From Alphaproteobacteria bacterium (GTDB lineage Bacteria; Pseudomonadota; Alphaproteobacteria; Rickettsiales; JABSSG01), in the NCBI GenBank assembly GCA_030431375.1, contig JAUIIY010000013.1, positions 1 through 39,475 on the forward strand: a stretch of 39,475 nt of DNA. Reading direction: 5' to 3'. Below the pieces are notes generated by a model. It was not told the origin of the DNA, ran no database searches, and was given only the letters and a program-made list of their open reading frames with translations. Positions within the stretch are counted from its first letter, which is position 1, and each line of letters opens with the position of its first letter. The position numbers and the translations under genes are program-made. Of the stretch, positions 25,924-35,321 are shown in pieces.

Positions 25924-26284
25924 AAAATTTAGAAAAATCGCTGTTGTAGATGATGAAGAATCAATCTTAATATCTACTTCTTTAATGCTTAGGGTTATAG
26001 GTTATGAATATGCTGTTTTTGAAAGCAGCACTTCAGCTCTAGAATATTTATCCTCTAACGACGACATTGATATTATATTACTTGATTTGATGATGCCAAA
26101 AATTGATGGCTATCACTTTCTTAAACTACTAGATAAAGAGATTTTGAAAAAAACAAAGGTAATTATACATACTGGCGTTGAAAACCAGGATTGGATAGAT
26201 AAGTGTCTTGCAATAGGCGCTAGTGATTACATAAAAAAACCATACAGCAAACAAGAGTTAATAGAGTTATTGGATAAACATTAA
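25916..26284 (+). CDS. Single-domain response regulator (CheY-like receiver)
   Basis: 122 residues from the ATG at 25916, which overlaps the kinase stop by 8 bases and gives a normal receiver N-terminus; a longer in-frame start exists but would lie inside the kinase gene. The phosphoacceptor is D57 (LLDLMMP), with the acidic pair D12-D13, T86 and K108 in place. There is no output domain, so it must pass the signal by protein contact or act as a phosphate sink. It is translationally coupled to the cyclodipeptide-synthase/kinase fusion, its obvious partner. Its last 85 bases are part of a tandem duplication. Confidence 0.92.
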   Translation: MNKKFRKIAVVDDEESILISTSLMLRVIGYEYAVFESSTSALEYLSSNDDIDIILLDLMMPKIDGYHFLKLLDKEILKKTKVIIHTGVENQDWIDKCLAIGASDYIKKPYSKQELIELLDKH

Positions 26285-26368
26285 CTGTTAATCGCAACTC
26301 ATATAATTCATCTAATCTGGCTTATATAAATAAGAAACAAGCTTGTTTTTTCTGTTACACAATCTCTG
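26200..26368 (+). repeat. Tandem duplication, unit 1
   Basis: A 169-bp unit holding the 3' end of the receiver gene and its downstream region, repeated immediately. Confidence 0.9.
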
Positions 26369-26536
26369 TAAGTGTCTTGCAATAGGCGCTAGTGATTACA
26401 TAAAAAACCATACAGCAAACAAGAGTTAATAGAGTTATTGGATAAATATTAACTGTTAATCGCAACTCATATAATTCATCTAATCTGGCTTATATAAATA
26501 AGAAACAAGCTTGTTTTTTCTGTTACACAATCTCTG
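26369..26536 (+). repeat. Tandem duplication, unit 2
   Basis: The second unit differs by one deleted A in an A-run and one C-to-T change, so it is recent. It carries a dead fragment of the receiver's last 28 codons. Confidence 0.9.
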
Positions 26537-26787
26537 TAAATTTCTGAGGCTGTGTAACTAAGTCCATAAATTTTGTTTTAGATTGTGATTACTATAAAAT
26601 AGAAACGAAATTTAATAATGAGAAGAAAAGATCAGCATCACCCTAATGACTATATATAGAAACTCAAGCTGAGGAAATTTTTCCAGAAGAATAGGTCATA
26701 CTCTGATCATTGGACATGCCAATCTTAAATATCGGGAATTGACTTGCTTCAAGTCACATAGGACTCCATGGCGTTTCAGACAAATTT
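26537..26787. other. Intergenic region without a recognisable gene
   Basis: AT-rich, with only very short frames (one of 13 codons beginning MRRKDQHHPNDY). It may be a relic of inserted DNA, but no inverted ends or transposase remnants could be established. Confidence 0.4.
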
Positions 26788-28143
26788 CTAAAAAAATTCA
26801 GATAACTCTTTAATATGGCTTAATTGATTAAGTGATAAACTCGTTTTCTTACTTACACTACTACCTGTTGGGATAATAGCATGCTTGAAACCAAGCTTTT
26901 CAGCCTCTGTCAATCTTGCATCAAGACGTGATACCTTTCTCACCTCACCTGAAAGACCAACCTCACCTATTATTACCGTTTCATTTGGCAATGCCTTGTT
27001 TTTTAAGGCCGATATCAGTGCACAAATAACCGCCAAATCTGCACCTGGTTCATTAACCCTCAACCCACCTACGACATTCAGATAAACCTCATGGCTACCA
27101 AGATTGATTCCGTATCTAGTAGCGAGTACGGCTATCATCATCGATAATCTGTTTAAATCCCAACCAACTACGGCTCTACGCGGCGACACCATCTGAGTTG
27201 GAGCCACTAGCGCCTGTATCTCTACCAATAAGGGTCTTGTACCCTCAATACCAGCATAAACAACAGCCCCACTCACATTATTTTTACGCTCGGTCAAAAA
27301 TAGCTCGGACGGATTGGTTACCTCAGCCAAACCACCTTCTTGCATTTCAAAAACGCCGATTTCGTTAATCCCGCCATATCTGTTTTTTACAGCACGTAAT
27401 ATCCTAAAATTATTACCTCTCTCTCCTTCAAAATATAAAACCGTATCAACCATATGCTCGAGAACCTTAGGACCAGCAAGTTGCCCCTCTTTGGTAACAT
27501 GGCCAACAATAATAATCGAAACGCCATGATTTTTTGCCAGAGATATTAGTTCATGCGATGAAGCCCTTACTTGCGAAACGGTGCCCGGAGCAGAGCTAAT
27601 ATCAGGTGTAAACATTGTCTGGATGGAGTCAATAACTATTAAATCAGGCTTGTTTTTTAAATCTCCTGAAATGGTTGATGCTATATCATTGATATTTGTC
27701 GCTGAAAGTAAATTTACCGAGTGATGATCCAGATCTAACCTAATCGCCCTGAGCCTTATTTGCTCTAACGACTCCTCACCCGTTATATATAAGCATTTCC
27801 TATTCCGCTCCGATAATGAGCATACTAACTGTAGTAATAAAGTGGATTTACCGATACCAGGATCACCGCCTATCAAAATCGCTGAACCCTTAACTATGCC
27901 CGAACCAAGAACTCTGTCCAATTCTTGAATCTTAGTTTCAATCCTTGGCTCTATTTTGATATCATCCTGCAAATTCTCGAATTGTAATTTACTGCCAGAA
28001 CTTTTAGTAGCGCTGTAATTATCAGATATCTGAGCTTCTTGCTCAATTGTATTCCACTCATTACAATCTGGGCACTGCCCCATCCATTTAGTATGAGCAG
28101 ATCCGCATGACTGACAAATATATAATAGGTTTTTTTTCGCCAT
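26788..28143 (-). CDS. radA: DNA repair protein RadA
   Basis: 451 residues, full length. An N-terminal four-cysteine zinc finger (ICQSCGSAHTKWMGQCPDC), Walker A GDPGIGKST, and the RadA signature KNRYGG, followed by a C-terminal Lon-like domain (NVVGGLRVNEPGADLAV). RadA is a RecA-like branch-migration motor in recombinational repair. Its ATG overlaps the mlaF stop by one base (TAATG), so it is the last gene of a coupled five-gene operon. Confidence 0.97.
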   Translation of the reverse strand: MAKKNLLYICQSCGSAHTKWMGQCPDCNEWNTIEQEAQISDNYSATKSSGSKLQFENLQDDIKIEPRIETKIQELDRVLGSGIVKGSAILIGGDPGIGKSTLLLQLVCSLSERNRKCLYITGEESLEQIRLRAIRLDLDHHSVNLLSATNINDIASTISGDLKNKPDLIVIDSIQTMFTPDISSAPGTVSQVRASSHELISLAKNHGVSIIIVGHVTKEGQLAGPKVLEHMVDTVLYFEGERGNNFRILRAVKNRYGGINEIGVFEMQEGGLAEVTNPSELFLTERKNNVSGAVVYAGIEGTRPLLVEIQALVAPTQMVSPRRAVVGWDLNRLSMMIAVLATRYGINLGSHEVYLNVVGGLRVNEPGADLAVICALISALKNKALPNETVIIGEVGLSGEVRKVSRLDARLTEAEKLGFKHAIIPTGSSVSKKTSLSLNQLSHIKELSEFF

Positions 28144-28928
28144 TATTTTACTATGTCAACAGGAATAGGCCCCTCTATTTCCCCTCGAATAAATTGCTTG
28201 AACACTGGATCTTTAGGCTTATCAATATCTTTAACATCTCCAATCCAGCTGATTTTTCCTTGATACAACATGGCTACTCTGTCAGATATCTGCCTTGCAC
28301 TATTTATATCATGAGTAATAGCAATGGTTGTGGCGTTATTCTCTTCACGGCATTTGATAATTAACTGGTTAATTACGTTAGAAAGAATTGGATCAAGCCC
28401 AGTCGTCGGTTCATCAAAAAATATCACGTCTGGATCCGTAGCAATCGCTCGCGCAAGCGCAACACGCTTCTGCATACCACCTGACAACTCCGAAGGGTAG
28501 GAATATAGCACATTGCTACTCATACCAACCATTTTTAGTTTTTGCTCTGCCACTTCTTTGGCATGTGAATTCGGGATATCCTTGTTATGAATCAACGCAA
28601 AAGCAATATTTTCCCATATTGGCATACTATCAAATAGGGCACCACCCTGAAATAAAAAGCCAAACTTACTCATTAAGAGATTCCTTTCAACTCTATCTAA
28701 TTTTGTAATCTCGTGACCGTCAAATAGAATGGACCCCTTATCTGGTTCAATAAGCCCTATCAAAGTTTTAATCAGTACCGATTTACCGGTTCCAGAACCA
28801 CCAAGTATCACTAAAGATTCGTTGTTATATACATCAAGATCTAGACTATCTAACACCACTTTACTTCCAAAGCGCTTCGATAGCCCTCTAATAACAAACT
28901 TTTCTTCCTGATCTTCAATTTTTGTCAT
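28143..28928 (-). CDS. mlaF: ABC transporter ATP-binding protein, MlaF type
   Basis: 261 residues. Walker A GGSGTGKSVLIKTLIG, the signature YPSELSGGMQKRVALARAI, Walker B DPDVIFFDEPTTGLDP and the switch His in AITHD. It powers the Mla phospholipid transporter that keeps lipid asymmetry in the outer membrane. It overlaps mlaE by four bases (ATGA). Genes for the MlaD, MlaB and MlaC partners are not in this window. Confidence 0.93.
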   Translation of the reverse strand: MTKIEDQEEKFVIRGLSKRFGSKVVLDSLDLDVYNNESLVILGGSGTGKSVLIKTLIGLIEPDKGSILFDGHEITKLDRVERNLLMSKFGFLFQGGALFDSMPIWENIAFALIHNKDIPNSHAKEVAEQKLKMVGMSSNVLYSYPSELSGGMQKRVALARAIATDPDVIFFDEPTTGLDPILSNVINQLIIKCREENNATTIAITHDINSARQISDRVAMLYQGKISWIGDVKDIDKPKDPVFKQFIRGEIEGPIPVDIVK

Positions 28929-29716
28929 TTGCTAAAGAATAATTCCGTTGTAAAGTAGTTAAATAATAAAATTAGAACTGAAGCGGTAACTACAGCGTTG
29001 GTTGTAGCTTTACCCACACCTTCTGCTCCTTTTGAAGCAGAATAGCCGTTATAACATCCTGAAAATGCAATCAGAAAGCCAAAGATAGCTGCTTTTACTA
29101 AACCAGATGTAACATCTTCCGATTCTAAATATTTCACTGTGTTTTTAATATATATAGCTTTATTAAAATCTAATTTTTTGGTTGCCACTATATATCCACC
29201 CATAATACCAATAATATCTGCAACTAATACCAACAATGGTAGAACTATCACACTTGCAAGTATTCTTGGCGTAACAAGATAATGTATAGGAGAAACTGCT
29301 AGGGTTCTTAGCGCATCAATTTGTTCAGTCACTTTCATTGTTGCAATCTCTGCAGCTATAGATGCCCCTATTCTTCCTGCTACCATCAAACCCGCAAGCA
29401 CAGGCCCTAATTCGCGTGTAATTGATAAAACAACAACCATAGGAATAGTACTTTCCGCAGAGAAACGCGAAAAACCCGTATAACTCTGCAAAACAAGTAC
29501 TGCACCTGTAAAAATTGCAGTCATACCAACTACAGGCAATGAATAAAAACCTATCTCAACAAGATTCTCGAGAAGCTGTCTAAAATAGAATGGTGAAGAA
29601 AATATTCCTCTCAATGAAGCCAAAATGAAATTGGTAGCGTTCCCCACCAATGCACAAAAAGCTAGGAAATACTGCCCTATTGAGCGATTCGCCAAAATAA
29701 TTTTATTTATCAACAT
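28925..29716 (-). CDS. mlaE: Mla-type lipid ABC transporter permease
   Basis: 263 residues, five or six membrane helices. Family motifs seen: LPVVGMTAIFTGAVLVLQSY, ELGPVLAGLMVAGRIGASIAAEIATMKVTEQIDAL. Works with MlaF in the inner membrane to move phospholipids. Its start lies 14 bases inside the end of alr. Confidence 0.95.
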   Translation of the reverse strand: MLINKIILANRSIGQYFLAFCALVGNATNFILASLRGIFSSPFYFRQLLENLVEIGFYSLPVVGMTAIFTGAVLVLQSYTGFSRFSAESTIPMVVVLSITRELGPVLAGLMVAGRIGASIAAEIATMKVTEQIDALRTLAVSPIHYLVTPRILASVIVLPLLVLVADIIGIMGGYIVATKKLDFNKAIYIKNTVKYLESEDVTSGLVKAAIFGFLIAFSGCYNGYSASKGAEGVGKATTNAVVTASVLILLFNYFTTELFFSK

Positions 29717-30803
29717 AATTTCTTTTTACTCTGCGGCCCAGCGAAGTAAGCAGGCCGTATCTAATAGTATTAGATATTTCGCCAACAGTTTCAATAGAAA
29801 TATTTTCACCATAGATTTCTGCCACCTGCCCCTCATACAAATCTTGATCTTTAATACCTGTTACATCAACTGCTAATAAATCCATTGAAACAAGGCCAAT
29901 GGCATTACATTTTTTTCCAGCTATATATAATTGCAGCTGTTTTGCTTGCCTTAAAAAATAGGCATCGGCAAAACCTATCGCCAAAATCGCAACTTTCATT
30001 CCTGGTGTAACTTTCTCAAGTGCGCTGTAGCCTATATAACCCTCTTCTTTGATCTCCCGCAATTGAATAATTGTACTATATAAACTAACTACGGGTTTTA
30101 GATCTAATTCCGATGAGTAAGAGCTATATCCATATAAATTTATTCCTACTCTAACCTGATCAAACTGTTTAAATTCTTCACTTAATAAAATTCCATCAGA
30201 GTTACAAAATGACGTTTTATAATTTGGAAAATGAGCTGCCAATTGTTTGAATTTTTCTAATTGCAAATGATTATATTCGTGGTCTTTGAGATGAGCGCAA
30301 GATAGATGACTCATAATAAAATGAATATTAATACGACGTGATTGCAATATCTCTTTTACTTTTTCAGCGTCATGATAATCAAATCCTAAACGATACATTT
30401 TTGTATCAAAGAAAATATTAGCAGGTAACTCAATCTCTAATTTTTCTGCTAAGTCACCCCATAATGATATTTGTTTAAAGTTATTCAAAACTGGAATGAC
30501 TCTATATTCAAGAAAATAATATTCCTCTCCCCGGTTGATACCATTAAGACAGTAAATTTTGGCATCCTGATTTAGAATATTCCTTATTTCTACAGCTTCA
30601 TCTATTGTTGCCACATAAAATGACCTACACCCAGCTCCATATAAAGCTCTGGCAATACCCTCTGCTCCCACGCCATATGCATCAGATTTAATTACAACTG
30701 AAACTTCATCAGGAGAAACAAAATGAGAAATTACGTTATAATTATGCACTAAATTGGCAAGATTCACGTTCAAATATGTAAGTGAATTGCTAGATTGAAT
30801 CAT
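29703..30803 (-). CDS. alr: Alanine racemase
   Basis: 366 residues when started at the ATG at 30803 (MIQSSNSLTYLNVNL), a normal family length; a longer frame starts at 30845, deeper in dnaB. The PLP lysine is K39 in VVIKSDAYGVG, and the second catalytic tyrosine lies in the GYIGYSALEKV stretch. The C-terminal domain ends SNTIRYGLLTSLGRRVKR, typical of Alr. It makes D-alanine for peptidoglycan. Its start overlaps dnaB by 14 bases and its end overlaps mlaE by 14, which implies translational coupling. Confidence 0.95.
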   Translation of the reverse strand: MIQSSNSLTYLNVNLANLVHNYNVISHFVSPDEVSVVIKSDAYGVGAEGIARALYGAGCRSFYVATIDEAVEIRNILNQDAKIYCLNGINRGEEYYFLEYRVIPVLNNFKQISLWGDLAEKLEIELPANIFFDTKMYRLGFDYHDAEKVKEILQSRRINIHFIMSHLSCAHLKDHEYNHLQLEKFKQLAAHFPNYKTSFCNSDGILLSEEFKQFDQVRVGINLYGYSSYSSELDLKPVVSLYSTIIQLREIKEEGYIGYSALEKVTPGMKVAILAIGFADAYFLRQAKQLQLYIAGKKCNAIGLVSMDLLAVDVTGIKDQDLYEGQVAEIYGENISIETVGEISNTIRYGLLTSLGRRVKRNYVDK

Positions 30804-32289
30804 AATTTTTCGTAAGATTATTGAATCTTGTGTAATTCGCATCAAACATTAACTTCGCACTTCCAATCGGACCATTTCTGTGCTTTGAAACAATCAGCTC
30901 CGTGATGTTACTAACATCTTCCATTTCTTCTTGCCACCTAGCATATTGCTCCGTACCTTCCTTAGGTTTCTTACGCATCAGATAATATTCCTCACGATAT
31001 ATGAACATCACAATATCAGCATCTTGCTCAATACTGCCCGACTCACGAAGGTCAGACAAAAGCGGTCTTTTATCTTCACGCTGCTCTACGGCCCTAGAAA
31101 GCTGCGACAAGGCTATGAGCGGAACGTTTAGTTCTTTTGCAATGGCCTTTAAACCTTGGGTTATTTCAGATATTTCTTGCACCCTATTCATCTCACGATT
31201 GCTAGAGTTAGCTCTCATTAACTGCAGATAGTCGACCACGATCAACCCAAGATTATGCATTCTTTTCATACGCCTAGCTTTGGTTCTAAGAGCAGAAACA
31301 CTTAGGGACGGTGTATCATCAATAAAAAACGGAATTTCACCTAATTCTTGGGAAGCTCTTGCAATATCGCCAAACTCGTCTTCATCAATATGGCCTGTTC
31401 TTAACTTAGACGAACTTACGCCTGATATCATCGCCAACATCCTGGTTGCAATCTGCTCAGATGACATCTCGAGAGAAAAAAAGCCAACAGCCTTAGGCTT
31501 TGTATCAGTGTATCCTTCTTCCTTATTTTTTATGCTATTTTCATGATTCTTTACCATTGATTTACAACAATTATAGGCAAGATTGGTGGCAATAGCTGTT
31601 TTACCCATCGAAGGACGACCCGCCATAATCACCAAGTCAGAATCTTGAAACCCACCCAAAATCTCATCTAAATCAATAAAATCGGTTGCGATACCCGAAA
31701 CTTTTCCTTTGTTTTTGAAGGCATTTTGTGCCCTGTCAATTGCTCTAGACAGAGGATATTTCAACAGTGCGAAGCCTTTTTGATTTTCAATATCATTCAT
31801 TGATAAATGAAATAATTTTTGCTCTGCATTCTCTATCTGGTCGTGAGCAGATACATTTAGATCTGTTTGAAACGAGTCATTGACGATTTCTTTACCCAAA
31901 TCTATCAAACTACGCTTGAGTGCCAGTTCATATATTGCTTTCCCGTAGTCATGGATATTTACGATATTTATAGCAAGCCCAGCAAGATCTGCGAGATAGG
32001 TAGATCCTCCCTTTGTCTGCAATGCCTCATCATGTTCAAATAAATTCTTCAAAGTAACTGGATTAGCAATTACAGCCTTATCATGAAATTTCTGAATCGC
32101 CTCGTATAATCTCCTATGGAAAGGCTCATAAAAATGCTCAGGAAAAAGAAAATCTGACACTTTATTTAGATCTTCATTATTAACCATTAAATTACCCAAC
32201 AATATTTGCTCTGCTTCAATATTGTGCGGCAATTCACGTATGGTAGCATTCTCGCTATCTTCAATAGTTTCTTTTAGATTTTTGTCCAT
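30790..32289 (-). CDS. dnaB: Replicative DNA helicase
   Basis: 499 residues. N-terminal DnaB domain (LPHNIEAEQILLGNLMVNNE), then the RecA-like core: Walker A GRPSMGKTAIATNLAYN, VGFFSLEMSSEQIATRML, the Walker B strand LIVVDYLQLM and the SGSIEQDADIVMFIYREEYY arginine-finger region. Forms the hexameric helicase at the fork. First gene of the operon with alr, mlaE, mlaF and radA; 74 bp separate it from the divergent dapF. Confidence 0.98.
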   Translation of the reverse strand: MDKNLKETIEDSENATIRELPHNIEAEQILLGNLMVNNEDLNKVSDFLFPEHFYEPFHRRLYEAIQKFHDKAVIANPVTLKNLFEHDEALQTKGGSTYLADLAGLAINIVNIHDYGKAIYELALKRSLIDLGKEIVNDSFQTDLNVSAHDQIENAEQKLFHLSMNDIENQKGFALLKYPLSRAIDRAQNAFKNKGKVSGIATDFIDLDEILGGFQDSDLVIMAGRPSMGKTAIATNLAYNCCKSMVKNHENSIKNKEEGYTDTKPKAVGFFSLEMSSEQIATRMLAMISGVSSSKLRTGHIDEDEFGDIARASQELGEIPFFIDDTPSLSVSALRTKARRMKRMHNLGLIVVDYLQLMRANSSNREMNRVQEISEITQGLKAIAKELNVPLIALSQLSRAVEQREDKRPLLSDLRESGSIEQDADIVMFIYREEYYLMRKKPKEGTEQYARWQEEMEDVSNITELIVSKHRNGPIGSAKLMFDANYTRFNNLTKNYDSI

Positions 32290-32363
32290 TTTTTATGGAA
32301 TTTAGTTAAAGATCAGTGTAATTATTTACAATATATAAATATTAGAATTTTTTCAACCAACTT

Positions 32364-33179
32364 ATGCAACAAATCAAATTTATTAAGATGCATGGCTTAG
32401 GGAATGATTTTGTCATAATTGACCAGCGTCACCAAGAAATTTTTGCCGATGACAAACTAATAATGAGAATGGCCGATCGCCATATGGGCATTGGATGTGA
32501 TCAGTTAATTATTTTAAGAAATTCAGAAAAAGCTGGCATAAAAATGCTAATTTTTAATGCTGACGGTTCTGTTGCCGAAGCATGCGGGAATGTTACTCGT
32601 TGCGTTGCTAAATTAATATCTGAAGAAAAAAACTCTAAAAATGTCACAATTGAGTTTAATGATCAAATATCACAATGCTCAGTTTCAGAAGAACAAATCA
32701 GTTGTAACATGGGCTATCCATCAACAGATTGGCAAAAAATTCCTCTTAGTCAAAACACAGATAGCCACAATATTAATTTTCCAGAATATGCTCTTACATC
32801 TGGTGTTGCAGTTAATATTGGTAATCCTCATATTATTTTTTTTGTCGATAATAATAACGATATTAACATTGATGAAATTGGTCCAAAAATTGAAAATCAC
32901 CCCTTATTTCCAGAAAAGGTAAATGTTTCATTTGCACAAATATGCCCAGATAACACAATAGATCTTCAAGTCTGGGAAAGAGGTGCAGGGAGAACTAATG
33001 CCTGCGGAACCGCAGCTTGCGCTACAGCTTTTGCAGCTAAAATAAAAGGCTTAGTGAAGAATCAAGTCACCATCAAATTTAGACATGGAAAATTGTTAAT
33101 AAAACTGTTAGAAAATGGCAGTGTCGAGATGATCGGCCCAGCCACAAAAATTTTTGATGGAATCTATTATAATGACTGA
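32364..33179 (+). CDS. dapF: Diaminopimelate epimerase
   Basis: 271 residues. Both catalytic cysteines are in place: NADGSVAEACGNVTRCVA and ERGAGRTNACGTAACA. FIKMHGLGNDFVIID is the family N-terminus. Converts LL- to meso-diaminopimelate for lysine and peptidoglycan. It overlaps mtaB by 8 bases and heads a plus-strand operon. Confidence 0.97.
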   Translation: MQQIKFIKMHGLGNDFVIIDQRHQEIFADDKLIMRMADRHMGIGCDQLIILRNSEKAGIKMLIFNADGSVAEACGNVTRCVAKLISEEKNSKNVTIEFNDQISQCSVSEEQISCNMGYPSTDWQKIPLSQNTDSHNINFPEYALTSGVAVNIGNPHIIFFVDNNNDINIDEIGPKIENHPLFPEKVNVSFAQICPDNTIDLQVWERGAGRTNACGTAACATAFAAKIKGLVKNQVTIKFRHGKLLIKLLENGSVEMIGPATKIFDGIYYND

Positions 33180-34416
33180 TAAGGTAATCACTTTTGGCTG
33201 CCGTTTAAATATTTACGAAAGCGAAGTTATTAAAAACGCTCTTGATAAATCAGGAAATGAAAAAGCCCTTGTTTTCAACACCTGCTCGGTTACCAAAGAA
33301 GCTGAACGCCAGGCTCAACAAGCAATAAGAAAGGCACGCCGCGAACATCCTAATGCTAAAATATATGTAACTGGTTGCGCGGCTCAAATTGCTCCAGAAA
33401 AATATGCCTCAATGGCTGAAGTTGATGTGGTTCTTGGTAATGAGGAGAAATTACTCTCGGAAAGCTATTCCAAAAATTCAGACGATAACAAAGTTTTTGT
33501 TAATGATATTATGTCAGTCAAAGAGACAGCTTCTCATTTAGTAAGCAGTTTTGACGGCAAATCAAGAGCCTTTATCCAAATTCAAAATGGTTGCAACCAC
33601 CGCTGTACATTTTGCATTATTCCATATGGAAGAGGAAATAGCAGGAGCGTTCCTATAGGGAGGATTGTTGAACAGGTAAGGCTTTTGCTTGAACAAGGAT
33701 ATAATGAAATTGTGTTTACTGGCGTTGATATATCTGACTATGGCAAAGATTTACCCGCCTCACCTACTTTAGGACAAATGATCAAAAGGGTACTTAACTT
33801 AGTTCCGGATCTAACTCGTCTCCGCTTATCATCAATAGATGTAGCAGAAATTGATGATGAATTACGCGAAATGCTCAAAACTGAAAAAAAGTTAATGCCA
33901 CATATTCATATCAGCTTGCAAGCTGGTGATAATATGATTCTTAAGCGAATGAAGCGCAGGCACAATCGCGAGCAAGTGATTGAATTTTGCAATGATATCA
34001 GACGAGCTCGCCCTGAAACTTCATTTGGCGCAGATATAATAGCAGGTTTTCCTACCGAGACAGAAGAAATGTTTTTGAACACACTTAACCTGATTGAAGA
34101 AGCAAAATTACAATTTTTGCATGTATTCCCATATTCTGAGCGTGAAGGAACCCCAGCAGCAAGAATGCCACAAGTTGATAAAGCAATTCGGAAAGAAAGA
34201 GCAAAAAGGCTAAGAGATGCAGGCATAAAGCAGCTAGATATTTTTACTAAAAGCCATGTTGGAGATGTTCGTGAGGTTATTATTGAAAATGATGGCACCG
34301 GAAAGAGTGATAATTTCCTAAAAATAAAAATTAGTGATAAGCTAACTCCGGGAACAGTTCACAAAGTTAAAATAACTGGTGTAGAGGCAGATAACTTGAT
34401 AGGAAAAATTATATGA
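33172..34416 (+). CDS. mtaB: tRNA t6A37 methylthiotransferase MtaB
   Basis: 414 residues from the ATG at 33172 (MTDKVITFGCRLNIYESE); an in-frame ATG at 33154 adds six residues but lies deeper in dapF. The UPF0004 domain has cysteines in FGCRLN, NTCSV and TGCAAQ for one iron-sulfur cluster, and the radical SAM motif is CNHRCTFC. A TRAM-like C-terminus follows. Adds methylthio to t6A at position 37 of tRNAs reading ANN codons. It overlaps ftsY by four bases (ATGA). Confidence 0.93.
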   Translation: MTDKVITFGCRLNIYESEVIKNALDKSGNEKALVFNTCSVTKEAERQAQQAIRKARREHPNAKIYVTGCAAQIAPEKYASMAEVDVVLGNEEKLLSESYSKNSDDNKVFVNDIMSVKETASHLVSSFDGKSRAFIQIQNGCNHRCTFCIIPYGRGNSRSVPIGRIVEQVRLLLEQGYNEIVFTGVDISDYGKDLPASPTLGQMIKRVLNLVPDLTRLRLSSIDVAEIDDELREMLKTEKKLMPHIHISLQAGDNMILKRMKRRHNREQVIEFCNDIRRARPETSFGADIIAGFPTETEEMFLNTLNLIEEAKLQFLHVFPYSEREGTPAARMPQVDKAIRKERAKRLRDAGIKQLDIFTKSHVGDVREVIIENDGTGKSDNFLKIKISDKLTPGTVHKVKITGVEADNLIGKII

Positions 34417-35321
34417 GTTGGTTAAGCCGATTAAAAGATGGTTTAAAAAAATCATCAAATAAAATAAGTGAAAATATTTCAAATATCGTTTCTAAAAGAA
34501 AACTCGATAGCGATACTTTAGAAGATCTTGAAGATGTTCTGATTATGGCAGATATGGGAGTTGAAACAACTGCAGAAATAATCAACCAGCTAAGCAAGAA
34601 AAAATTTGGTAAGGAAGTCACAGCAGAAGAAATCAAAGAAGAATTAGCAGAGATTATCGCAACAAACTTACAACCTTGCCAAAAAAAGTTAGACCTCCCA
34701 GCTGATAAACCATGCGTTATGATGCTGGTCGGGGTTAATGGAAACGGTAAAACCACTACAATAGGAAAATTAGCTTCAAAATACCATAACATAAAAAAAT
34801 CTACCTTGATTGCTGCCTGCGACACTTTTAGAGCTGCAGCGATAGAGCAGCTATATGTCTGGGCAGACAGAGCTAAAGCTGACTTCATACAAGGTCCACC
34901 TAATTCTGATCCAGCGAGTGTAGCTTTTAAAGCGATTGAAAAAGCCAAAAAGGATAAAACGGATATCGTAATGATTGATACCGCTGGCAGGATGCATAAT
35001 AAAACAAATTTGATGGATGAGTTGCAAAAAATCGATCGGGTAATCAAAAAACACGGCCAACAATATCCTCATGAGACAATTTTGGTGCTTGATGCTACAA
35101 CGGGCCAAAACGCAATCAGCCAGGTTGAACACTTCCATGATGCTGTAAAGCTAACAGGCATTATAGTCACGAAGCTAGATGGCAGCGCTAAGGCGGGAAT
35201 TGTAGCTGCCCTTGCTAAAAAATTTAAACTGCCTATTTACGCAATAGGTATTGGTGAAAAAGTTGAAGATCTAAATAGTTTCGATGCTAAAGAATTTGCT
35301 AAGAACCTTGTTGGTTTATAA
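34413..35321 (+). CDS. ftsY: Signal recognition particle receptor FtsY
   Basis: 302 residues: an amphipathic N-terminus (MSWLSRLKDGLKKSSNK) and the NG domain, without the long acidic A domain of E. coli. G1 GVNGNGKTTTIGKL, DTFRAAAIEQL, G3 DTAGRMHN, G4 TKLDGSAKAG are all present. Docks ribosome-SRP complexes at the membrane. Third gene of the dapF operon. Confidence 0.97.
   Translation: MSWLSRLKDGLKKSSNKISENISNIVSKRKLDSDTLEDLEDVLIMADMGVETTAEIINQLSKKKFGKEVTAEEIKEELAEIIATNLQPCQKKLDLPADKPCVMMLVGVNGNGKTTTIGKLASKYHNIKKSTLIAACDTFRAAAIEQLYVWADRAKADFIQGPPNSDPASVAFKAIEKAKKDKTDIVMIDTAGRMHNKTNLMDELQKIDRVIKKHGQQYPHETILVLDATTGQNAISQVEHFHDAVKLTGIIVTKLDGSAKAGIVAALAKKFKLPIYAIGIGEKVEDLNSFDAKEFAKNLVGL

Noticed and set aside
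26537-26787. Possible insertion-sequence remnant
   Set aside because: No terminal inverted repeats, target duplication or transposase motif could be established by eye.
32580-32620. CGNV instead of CGNG around the first DapF catalytic cysteine
   Set aside because: That position varies in DapF relatives and the catalytic Cys and following Arg-Cys are intact, so no loss of function is implied.
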